From an uncultured Rhodospirillales bacterium (GTDB lineage: Bacteria > Pseudomonadota > Alphaproteobacteria > Rhodospirillales > Defluviicoccaceae), in the NCBI GenBank assembly GCA_937127205.1, contig CAKZLS010000032.1:1-7888 (forward strand): a stretch of 7,888 nucleotides of DNA. The letters run 5' to 3'. The first letter of the stretch is position 1; each line of letters begins with the position of its first letter. The notes beneath the pieces were generated by a model. The model saw only the letters and a list, made by a program, of their open reading frames with translations, ran no database searches and was not told the DNA's origin. Below are positions 1 to 5,821 of this stretch, in pieces. Position numbers and translations under genes: made by a program.

Positions 1-44
1 AAGTTCTCGGAGGTGTAGTCGAAGCAAGATTTGAAGAGGATTGA
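1..44 (+). CDS. C-terminal end of an upstream gene, possibly HPr (partial)
   Basis: Frame 3 is open from the window edge to a TGA at 42-44 and reads VLGGVVEARFEED. The acidic end and the LxxVVEARF-type helix resemble the last helix of HPr, the phosphocarrier that enzyme I phosphorylates. HPr genes commonly lie directly upstream of enzyme I, as this one would. Thirteen residues are too few for a firm family call, and the other two forward frames also close early (TAG at 16-18, TGA at 32-34). The stop lies 94 bp before the preferred ptsI start. The HPr identity is inferred mainly from context. Confidence 0.4.
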   Translation, partial: VLGGVVEARFEED

Positions 45-126
45 GTAAAAGTAATTGGACCACAAAAGAGACAGTTTCGCGCACACCCCTAATGTGCTAA
101 AAAATAATCTAACAATAACAACGATC

Positions 127-133
127 AAGGGAG
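127..133 (+). promoter_or_regulatory. Ribosome binding site that fixes the ptsI start
   Basis: AAGGGAG lies 5 nt before the ATG at 139. The frame is also open upstream to a TTG at 55, but that region is A/T-rich, has no Shine-Dalgarno sequence and encodes nothing enzyme I-like. This supports the ATG at 139. Confidence 0.75.
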
Positions 134-138
134 TAACT

Positions 139-1914
139 ATGTCCGAGGAGAGAGCGAGCGATCGGGTCATCGCAGGCCTCGGCGTCTCGCCCGGAATCGG
201 AATCGGAACCATTCATGTCCGCGAAAGCGGTGCCCTTGACGTGCCCGAGTACAGTATCACCGGGTCACAAGTTCCCGACGAACAAAAACGATTGAAAAAT
301 GCCGTGGATCGCGCCCGGCGACAGATGGCGCGTCTGCGATCGAAGGCCCGGGGCAGGCTCAACACTACAGCCAACCTGACCTCAAACGAGTTTGGCTATC
401 TTCTCGACGCTTATATCCATATGCTCAAGGATTCGCGTCTCGTGCGCGGAGCCAGGGACCGGATCGCCGATGATAGGATAAACGCCGAAGCGGCTGTACA
501 GGCGGAAGTGGTTGCTATCGTTCGAGAATTCGACGCCATGCACGATGCCTATTTGGCCGCGCGCAGCGAGGATATCCGGGAAGTCGGCAAACGTCTTGTC
601 AATCATCTTACAAAAGCTTCGGTCAGGCCCCTTTCCACAGTCCCCAAGGGAAGCGTAATCGTTGCCGAGGAACTCACTCCGGCGGATACAGCTCAGTTGG
701 ACCCAAGAAAGGTCGTCGCCATTGCGACGCAAGTAGGCGGCGCGCAAAGCCATACCGCAATTATGGCTCAGGCACTGGGTCTTCCCGCCGTGCTTGGAGC
801 TTCCGGTCTGTTGGCGACAATCAAATCTGGGGATCAAATTCTTGTGGACGGCGATATGGGTCAGATCGTCGTCAACCCTACAGAACAATCGTTGGAATTA
901 TTTCAACGCCGCCGCAATGATCACTTGCGAGAGAAGAAGCGGCTCAACCGCTTGGCCAAGCAGCGGGCCGTCACTCGCGATGGCGTTGAGATCAGCCTTC
1001 AGGCCAATGTGGAATTGCCTCTGGAAATGGCCAATGTCGCTCAAGTCGGAGCGAACGGGATTGGCCTCCTGCGGAGTGAGTTCATGTTCATGAACCGGCC
1101 GACGATGCCGAGTGAAGATGAACAGTTCGAAGCGTTTCGCAGCCTGATCGAGCGAAGCGAAGGGGCTCCAGTTACAATCCGCACCGCCGATTTCGGTGGC
1201 AACAAGAGCGCGGCGGGCTTGGTGGGCGAGTTCGGAGAAAGCGCATCGTCAACCCTCGGCTTACGTGGCGTCCGCCTGTCACTGGCCCGCCCCGAATTTC
1301 TGGAAACTCAATTTCGCGCGATCCTGAGGGCGGCGGCTTACGGCGATGTGCGTATTCTCCTGCCCATGGTAACGACCGTCTCCGAAGTCCGGACGGCACG
1401 AGAAATACTCGCTCGCGCGGCAAGGCGGCTGCACCGGCGCAACATTCCCATTCCCATCGCCTTACCACCGCTTGGCAGCATGATCGAAGTGCCGGGTGCG
1501 GCGCTCGCGTCCGACGCCCTCGCGCAGGTTAGCGACTTTTTTGCGATCGGTTCCAACGACCTTACCATGTACACTTTGGCTATCGACCGCGGAGACGAAC
1601 GCGTCGCACACCTGTATAACCCGCTGCACCCGGGTGTCCTCCGGTTGATCCAGTTCGCGGTGGCGGCGGCATTGCGGGCGCGCATCCCCGTCAGTGTTTG
1701 CGGCGAAATTGCCGGAGACCCACGCTATACGGGATTGATGCTGGGCTTGGGTCTGCGAGAATTGTCCATGACCGCAACCAATCTCCCCCGCGTCAAGAAG
1801 TGTATTCTCGACCTCAATCTGGTTGCCGCCAACCGACGGGCGCAAATGGTCATGGAGCAGATGGATCCGATGCGGATCCAGGCATTGATCGAGGAGTTCA
1901 ACGAAGGGGACTGA
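139..1914 (+). CDS. ptsI: PTS enzyme I (phosphoenolpyruvate-protein phosphotransferase), no GAF domain
   Basis: Cytoplasmic enzyme I takes phosphate from phosphoenolpyruvate onto a histidine and passes it to HPr, the first step of the PTS phosphorelay. The product is 591 aa, close to the usual length of about 575. The N-terminal HPr-binding and phosphohistidine domain carries GGAQSHTAIMAQALGLPAVLG with active-site His205. The C-terminal PEP-binding barrel has Arg312 (GLLRSEF), Arg348 (IRTADFGG), metal ligand Glu450 (MIEVP), Asn473-Asp474 (GSNDLTMYTLAIDRGDE) and catalytic Cys521 (SVCGEIAGD), all in register with the E. coli enzyme. It lacks the N-terminal GAF domain of nitrogen-type PtsP, so the symbol ptsI fits better. 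Two loops deviate: GGNK (Asn355) where GGDK is usual, and SST (370-372) where an Asn-Pro pair normally precedes LGxR. Its codons are less GC-biased than those of the genes after 4297. It probably follows HPr and may share its transcript. Confidence 0.93.
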   Translation: MSEERASDRVIAGLGVSPGIGIGTIHVRESGALDVPEYSITGSQVPDEQKRLKNAVDRARRQMARLRSKARGRLNTTANLTSNEFGYLLDAYIHMLKDSRLVRGARDRIADDRINAEAAVQAEVVAIVREFDAMHDAYLAARSEDIREVGKRLVNHLTKASVRPLSTVPKGSVIVAEELTPADTAQLDPRKVVAIATQVGGAQSHTAIMAQALGLPAVLGASGLLATIKSGDQILVDGDMGQIVVNPTEQSLELFQRRRNDHLREKKRLNRLAKQRAVTRDGVEISLQANVELPLEMANVAQVGANGIGLLRSEFMFMNRPTMPSEDEQFEAFRSLIERSEGAPVTIRTADFGGNKSAAGLVGEFGESASSTLGLRGVRLSLARPEFLETQFRAILRAAAYGDVRILLPMVTTVSEVRTAREILARAARRLHRRNIPIPIALPPLGSMIEVPGAALASDALAQVSDFFAIGSNDLTMYTLAIDRGDERVAHLYNPLHPGVLRLIQFAVAAALRARIPVSVCGEIAGDPRYTGLMLGLGLRELSMTATNLPRVKKCILDLNLVAANRRAQMVMEQMDPMRIQALIEEFNEGD

Positions 1915-1925
1915 GACTCCCTCCG

Positions 1926-3107
1926 TTACACCAGTTCTTTCAACTCCGAACAAAACCGCGCTACTTCATCCTCGGTATTGTAATAGTGCAGCGATGCCCT
2001 GACTACGGACGCAAGGTCTCGCTTCTCCATGTCGAAAAGCGTGAACGCCCGTGGCGAAACAGACACGTGGATCGATTTTTCGCCGAGGGCTCCTTGGATG
2101 ACTTCGGGCGCTGTTTGCTCGGCCGTAAAGGTCACGATACCACAGCGCTCCTCGCCAAGGTCCCGGACTCGAACTCCAGGAATCGCCGACAGCCCGTTCC
2201 TTAGAGAATCGGCAAGGTAACCGATGCGGTCATAAGCAGCGTCCAGTCCCCAGCCGAGCGCGTATTCCACGGCCACACCGAGGGCGATCCGCCCAGCGAT
2301 GTTCCCTTCGAAGGTCTCGAATCGGCGTGCGCTGGGCTGGATATCGAACTGATCTCGGGCCGTCCATGTCGCGGCATGCAGGTCCAGGAAGGGCGGTTCG
2401 AAGGACCCCGCGAGATCGGCCCGTACCCAAAGGAAGCCCGTACCACGCGGACCCCTTAGATACTTGCGCCCGGTGGCCGAGAGCATATCGCAACCGATGG
2501 CTTTTACATCGATGGGCATCTGACCCACCGATTGGCACGCATCGAGAAGGAAGGGCACGCCGGCCGCGCGGGCAACGGCGCCAACCTCGGCCGACGGATT
2601 GACCAAGCCACCGTTCGTCGGAACGTGGGTGACAGCGATCATGCGTACCCGGTCGTCGACCATTTGCTTGAGCGCTTCAACAGACAGTTTGCCCGACGCA
2701 TCACTTGGCACCGTTTCGATGGTCACACCGGAGCGCCGGGCCACTTGAAGAAACGCCAGCGCATTACTGGCGTATTCGGCCTCGCTGGTCAGGATCTTGT
2801 CACCGGGCTCGAACGTCGCCGCCAAACCGTAGAACGCCATATCCCACGCTCGGGTCGCGTTCTCCAACAGAGCGATCTCGTCGGCCTCGCCATTGATCAA
2901 GCGGGCCAGCGCCGCATAGGTCCCCTCAAGCGACGGTTTGCGGGCGGCCTGGGCTTCGTACCCGCCGATTTCGGACTCCAGCCGGATATGGTCGATGTAC
3001 GCCTTGACCACAGGCGTCGGCATCAGCGCGGCACCCGCGTTATTGAAATGCAGAACCCGATCCGCGCCCGGCGTGTCCGCCCGCGCTTTTTCTATGTCGA
3101 TTGTCAT
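1926..3107 (-). CDS. PLP-dependent class V aminotransferase-family enzyme (EgtE / cysteine-desulfurase-like)
   Basis: 393 aa, a full-length fold-type I PLP enzyme. The N-terminus reads LHFNNAGAALMP (19-30) and EIGGYEAQAA (46-55), typical of the EgtE / isopenicillin N epimerase-like branch of class V. Asp189 and Gln192 (LLDACQSVGQ) should contact the PLP ring, and Lys215 (SATGRKYLRGPRG) forms the Schiff base. HVPTNGG (161-167) and FEGN (266-269) are further family motifs. The C-terminal RASLHYYNTEDEV matches the substrate-carboxylate arginine segment of SufS-type enzymes. The preceding loop (SPRAFTLFDMEKR, 351-363) has no cysteine where SufS carries its persulfide Cys. It is therefore unlikely to be a normal cysteine desulfurase; a C-S lyase such as a hercynylcysteine sulfoxide lyase, or another beta-elimination or transamination, is possible. 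The true substrate cannot be read from sequence. The ATG overlaps the upstream reductase stop (ATGA) and has AGGA 5 nt before it, so translation is probably coupled. Confidence 0.85.
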   Translation of the reverse strand: MTIDIEKARADTPGADRVLHFNNAGAALMPTPVVKAYIDHIRLESEIGGYEAQAARKPSLEGTYAALARLINGEADEIALLENATRAWDMAFYGLAATFEPGDKILTSEAEYASNALAFLQVARRSGVTIETVPSDASGKLSVEALKQMVDDRVRMIAVTHVPTNGGLVNPSAEVGAVARAAGVPFLLDACQSVGQMPIDVKAIGCDMLSATGRKYLRGPRGTGFLWVRADLAGSFEPPFLDLHAATWTARDQFDIQPSARRFETFEGNIAGRIALGVAVEYALGWGLDAAYDRIGYLADSLRNGLSAIPGVRVRDLGEERCGIVTFTAEQTAPEVIQGALGEKSIHVSVSPRAFTLFDMEKRDLASVVRASLHYYNTEDEVARFCSELKELV

Positions 3108-4138
3108 GATGATCCTGGAACGCCCTTGGTGGTGGAGTGTTCGAAGTGAAGCGCCTGATCGGGATGCAGCAGGTGATAGATGGCATGGGCGGCCGCGGCC
3201 GCTTCGGCGAAGCCGGTCAGAATCAGTTTGAGCTTGCCCGGATAGGACACGATGTCGCCAATAGCGAAGATGCCCTGACGATCGGTCGCGCTCGTCCCCG
3301 GTTCGATAATGATGTGGTGGCGGTCCACATTCAGTCCCCAGTCCAGAATCGGGCCCAGGTTCTGCGACAGCCCGAAAAACGGCAGCAGCACGTCGGCACG
3401 CAAGCGCCGGTGATTGCCGTCGAGATCGGACACCACGACCGTTCGGAGTTCTCCGCCAACCCCTTCCAGGCCATGCAGCTGATAGGGGATGATCAGATCG
3501 ACCATACCGCTGTCGGCCAGCTCCTGCATTTTCCTGGCACTGTCCGGAGCCGCCCGGAACTTGGGCCGGCGGTGGACAACGGACACGCTCGCCGCCAACT
3601 CCGCCAGTGATACCGCCCAGTCGACGGCGGAGTCGCCGCCGCCGGCGATCACCACGTTGCGGTCGCGATAGTCCTCTCGCCGCGAAATGAAGTAATGCAC
3701 GCCATGACCCGGAGGATGGCCCTCATACTGCTCGATTCCAGCCAGCGGCGGCCGGTTGGGACCGAACGCCCCAACCCCGGCCGCGATAACCACGGCGGCC
3801 GCGTCGATTCGCGTTCCGGTGGAGGTTTCCAGCATCCAGCGGTTGTCATCCGATACCTCCAACCGCACAACTTGCTGCGCGTAATGATAAACTGGCTTGA
3901 ACGGTTCGGACTGTTGAAGCAGCTTGTCTATCAATTCGCCGGCCATGATTGCCGGATAGCCTGGAATATCGTAGATAGGTTTTTCGGGGTATAAAGCGGT
4001 GCACTGGCCCCCGGGCCCCGCCAAGGCGTCGATCACATGACAGGACAGATTGACCATCCCGCACTCAAAAACAGCAAATATCCCGACGGGGCCGGCACCG
4101 ATGATGGCCACGTCCGTTTTTTGCAGGTCCTCTGACAT
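3104..4138 (-). CDS. Ferredoxin/flavodoxin--NADP+ reductase, thioredoxin reductase-like type
   Basis: 344 aa flavoprotein that should move electrons between NADPH and ferredoxin or flavodoxin in the cytoplasm. The FAD Rossmann motif GAGPVG is at 14-19, with GGQCTALYPEKPIYDIPGYP following at 43-62. The NADPH Rossmann motif GGGDSA is at 166-171, followed by HRR (199-201) for the 2'-phosphate. A second FAD contact is FAIGDI (291-296), and the C-terminal HFEHSTTKG is characteristic of the YumC / TrxB-like reductase class. No CxxC redox pair exists (only Cys26, Cys33 and Cys46 occur), which rules out a true thioredoxin reductase. The start at 4138 is chosen because GGAG lies 5 nt upstream and the MSEDLQKTDVAIIGAG start fits the family. 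An in-frame extension to 4225 would run through the inverted repeat of the control region. It is the first gene of a two-gene operon with the PLP enzyme. Confidence 0.92.
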   Translation of the reverse strand: MSEDLQKTDVAIIGAGPVGIFAVFECGMVNLSCHVIDALAGPGGQCTALYPEKPIYDIPGYPAIMAGELIDKLLQQSEPFKPVYHYAQQVVRLEVSDDNRWMLETSTGTRIDAAAVVIAAGVGAFGPNRPPLAGIEQYEGHPPGHGVHYFISRREDYRDRNVVIAGGGDSAVDWAVSLAELAASVSVVHRRPKFRAAPDSARKMQELADSGMVDLIIPYQLHGLEGVGGELRTVVVSDLDGNHRRLRADVLLPFFGLSQNLGPILDWGLNVDRHHIIIEPGTSATDRQGIFAIGDIVSYPGKLKLILTGFAEAAAAAHAIYHLLHPDQALHFEHSTTKGVPGSS

Positions 4139-4161
4139 GGAAACTCCGGATCGTATGGTTA

Positions 4162-4192
4162 TTGTTATCTCCCCCTCGGACGACCCTAAAAT
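4162..4192 (+). promoter_or_regulatory. Candidate promoter for the tsaE operon
   Basis: TTGTTA (4162-4167) and TAAAAT (4187-4192) resemble sigma-70 -35 and -10 boxes, matching 4/6 and 5/6, but with a long 19-nt spacer. The -10 candidate lies in the spacer of the 9-bp inverted repeat, as expected for an operator over a promoter. Transcription would start near 4199, leaving a leader of about 98 nt before tsaE. This is inference from motif matching in a short region that must also serve the reductase operon. Confidence 0.3.
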
Positions 4193-4204
4193 GACCGTCC
4201 GAGG
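4174..4204. repeat. Perfect 9-bp inverted repeat in the divergent region, possible operator
   Basis: CCTCGGACG (4174-4182) is matched exactly by CGTCCGAGG (4196-4204) around a 13-nt spacer. It lies between the divergent starts at 4138 and 4297 and brackets the possible -10 box at 4187-4192. A dimeric regulator controlling one or both operons would fit. As RNA it could also fold as a 9-bp stem with a 13-nt loop, but neither strand has a T-tract after it, so it is not an intrinsic terminator. Confidence 0.55.
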
Positions 4205-4211
4205 ACCTCGG
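4199..4211. repeat. 6-bp palindrome sharing an arm with the larger inverted repeat
   Basis: CCGAGG (4199-4204) and CCTCGG (4206-4211) are perfectly complementary around one central base. The left arm is also the outer part of the right arm of the 4174-4204 repeat, so the two structures are mutually exclusive as RNA hairpins. As RNA the smaller one would be CCGAG-GAC-CTCGG, a 5-bp stem with a 3-nt loop, at the predicted 5' end of a tsaE transcript. Confidence 0.5.
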
Positions 4212-4296
4212 CGCAAGCTCCGCACCCTCGACTGGAGAGCAAACGCCGCCGCAACCGGGACAAGAGGCCGTTTGGAAGTGACCGGATAGCGAAGTC

Positions 4297-4809
4297 ATGG
4301 AAGACGCGGACGGAGCGAATGTGGAGATCAGCTTGGAACTTCCTAATGAGGCCTCGACCGAAGCCCTCGCCCGCCGCCTGGCACCCTTCACCGCGCCTGG
4401 AGACGTGCTGGCGCTGTGGGGGGACCTGGGCGTGGGCAAAACGGTGTTCGCTCGCGCTTTCGTGCGCGCGCGCGGCGATGCCTTCGAAGACGTTCCGAGC
4501 CCCACCTTTACCCTGGTTCAGGTTTATGAACCTTTGGACGGTGCGGATGCACCCACCTATCACTTCGATCTGTATCGCCTGAAATCATTCGAGGAGGCCT
4601 ACGAACTGGGCATCGAAGAAGCGTTCGCGGACGGAATCTCGCTGGTGGAATGGCCAGACCGGCTGGGTGCCCTGCTGCCCGCCCATCGTCTCGACATCAA
4701 ACTGACGGAAGCGTCCGCACCCGATGCGCGAAGCGTTGTCCTCGAAGGCCACGGTACCTGGATCGCGCGTCTCGTGGAGTCCGGCCTTGCGGAGATTGCC
4801 CTTGATTGA
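4297..4809 (+). CDS. tsaE: tRNA threonylcarbamoyladenosine (t6A) synthesis ATPase TsaE
   Basis: TsaE is the small P-loop ATPase that works with TsaB and TsaD to place t6A at position 37 of ANN-decoding tRNAs. The product is 170 aa, slightly longer than the E. coli protein. The Walker A motif GDLGVGKT is at 42-49. SPTFTLVQVY (68-77), the YHFDLYRL segment with Asp91, and LVEWPDRL with Glu118-Trp119 are all diagnostic. The ATG at 4297 has a poor upstream ribosome site. A GTG at 4321 has GGAG at 4312-4315, 5 nt before it, and would give 162 aa starting just before the first conserved strand, so the start is uncertain by eight codons. It opens the operon with amgK, murU and addB. In some Alphaproteobacteria TsaE is fused to the following kinase, but here the two are separate, with an 8-nt overlap. 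Confidence 0.95.
   Translation: MEDADGANVEISLELPNEASTEALARRLAPFTAPGDVLALWGDLGVGKTVFARAFVRARGDAFEDVPSPTFTLVQVYEPLDGADAPTYHFDLYRLKSFEEAYELGIEEAFADGISLVEWPDRLGALLPAHRLDIKLTEASAPDARSVVLEGHGTWIARLVESGLAEIALD
4791..4794 (+). promoter_or_regulatory. Ribosome binding site that decides a TTG start for amgK
   Basis: GGAG inside the end of tsaE lies 7 nt before the TTG at 4802. The only upstream ATG in frame (4724) would add 26 non-homologous-looking residues read from inside tsaE. The TTG start gives the family-typical opening IDRKQRIDHFLAANGW. Confidence 0.65.
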
Positions 4810-5821
4810 TCGCAAGCAACGGATCGACCACTTCCTCGCGGCCAACGGATGGCGCACCGGCGATGTGCGTCCGCTGGCGGACGACGCATCCTTTCGCAGC
4901 TACCACAGGCTCGAGGCCGGCGACCGGAAGGCCGTCATGATGGATGCACCTCCGGAACACGAAGACGTTCGCCCCTTCGTCACTATTGCGCGGCACTTGC
5001 TGAGCCTGGGCCTGAGCGCGCCCCGCATTCTCGCCGAAGACGCCGAGACAGGACTGCTGCTACTCGAGGATTTCGGCGACGACACCTTCACCCGGCTGCT
5101 CAAGAATGGCGCTGACGAGACCGCCCTATATGCCCTCGCCATTGACGTGCTCATCCACCTACACCAGCTTCCGCCGTCACAAACCGTGCCCGCTGGCACG
5201 CCCGCTTACGACAATGACCGCTTGCTCGAAGAAGCGCTGCTGTTTACCGACTGGTACCTGCCGACGGTTCTCGATGCCCCGCCGTCAGAGAACATGCGCA
5301 ACGGTTATATAGATACGTGGAATAAAGTTCTTCCAATAGTTTATGTGCAACCTCTCACATTGGTTCTTAGGGATTTTCACGTCGACAATCTAATGCGGCT
5401 ACCGGATCGGGATGGTGTTTCGGCGTGCGGCTTGCTGGATTTTCAGGACGCCGTGGCCGGTGCCACCGCGTATGACGTTATGTCCTTGCTGGAGGACGCG
5501 CGGCGCGACATCGCCCCCGGCCTCAAGGACGCGATGATGACCCGGTATGTGGACGGTATGGGCGATCTCGACCGGCCCGGCTTCGACGCCGCGTTCGCCA
5601 TTCTCGCCGCCCAGCGGCACGCCAAGGTCATCGGCATCTTTACCCGGCTCTGCCGCCGCGACGGCAAAGCCGGGTATCTGGTTCACATTCCCCGGATCTG
5701 GCGGCTTCTGGAGCAAGCCCTTCGCCATCCGGCACTGGCTCCGGTCTCCGTATGGTTCGACCGGAACGTCCCTGTTGGGGTTCGAGGGGTTCCCGCACGC
5801 CAGCCCGAGGCCGTCAAATGA
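4802..5821 (+). CDS. amgK: N-acetylmuramate/N-acetylglucosamine kinase AmgK (APH-fold sugar kinase)
   Basis: AmgK phosphorylates the anomeric hydroxyl of MurNAc or GlcNAc recovered from the cell wall. MurU, encoded next, then makes UDP-MurNAc, a route that bypasses MurA and so lowers fosfomycin sensitivity. The protein is 339 aa from the TTG start. The N-lobe runs through DDASFRSYHRL (27-37) and LLLLEDFGDDTF (85-96). The catalytic loop is TLVLRDFHVDNLMRL (186-200), with Asp191 as likely base and Asn196 as metal ligand; VLRD replaces the HGD of antibiotic phosphotransferases. The DFG-equivalent is LLDFQDA with Asp203. Codons for about residues 167-199 (near 5301-5400) are strikingly AT-rich compared with both sides. 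It overlaps tsaE by 8 nt and murU by 4 nt. General databases often label such proteins aminoglycoside phosphotransferase; the murU neighbour argues for AmgK. Confidence 0.92.
   Translation: MIDRKQRIDHFLAANGWRTGDVRPLADDASFRSYHRLEAGDRKAVMMDAPPEHEDVRPFVTIARHLLSLGLSAPRILAEDAETGLLLLEDFGDDTFTRLLKNGADETALYALAIDVLIHLHQLPPSQTVPAGTPAYDNDRLLEEALLFTDWYLPTVLDAPPSENMRNGYIDTWNKVLPIVYVQPLTLVLRDFHVDNLMRLPDRDGVSACGLLDFQDAVAGATAYDVMSLLEDARRDIAPGLKDAMMTRYVDGMGDLDRPGFDAAFAILAAQRHAKVIGIFTRLCRRDGKAGYLVHIPRIWRLLEQALRHPALAPVSVWFDRNVPVGVRGVPARQPEAVK

Noticed and set aside
382..888. Minus-strand open frame (168 codons) opposite ptsI
   Set aside because: It lies opposite the conserved phosphohistidine domain of enzyme I and has no recognisable motif or ribosome site.
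1862..1880. Inverted repeat TGGATCC-N5-GGATCCA near the end of ptsI
   Set aside because: It lies within coding sequence, is explained by two in-frame GATCC-containing codon groups, and is not followed by a T-tract. Most likely chance.
1906..1922. Possible terminator hairpin at the ptsI stop (GGGA / TCCC)
   Set aside because: The stem is only 4 bp with no T-run on either strand, too weak for an intrinsic terminator.
1926..3107. Canonical SufS/CsdA cysteine desulfurase
   Set aside because: The loop before the RASLHYYNTEDEV segment has no cysteine, and no other suf genes lie nearby.
2532..3149. Plus-strand open frame (205 codons) opposite the PLP enzyme gene
   Set aside because: The minus-strand protein has its PLP motifs in register through this stretch; the plus-strand translation shows no family features.
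3104..4138. Thioredoxin reductase
   Set aside because: There is no CxxC active site, and the C-terminal HFEHSTTKG marks the ferredoxin-NADP+ reductase class.
4802..5821. Aminoglycoside resistance phosphotransferase
   Set aside because: The fold is shared, but the catalytic VLRDFHVDN form and the directly linked murU point to AmgK sugar kinase rather than antibiotic resistance.
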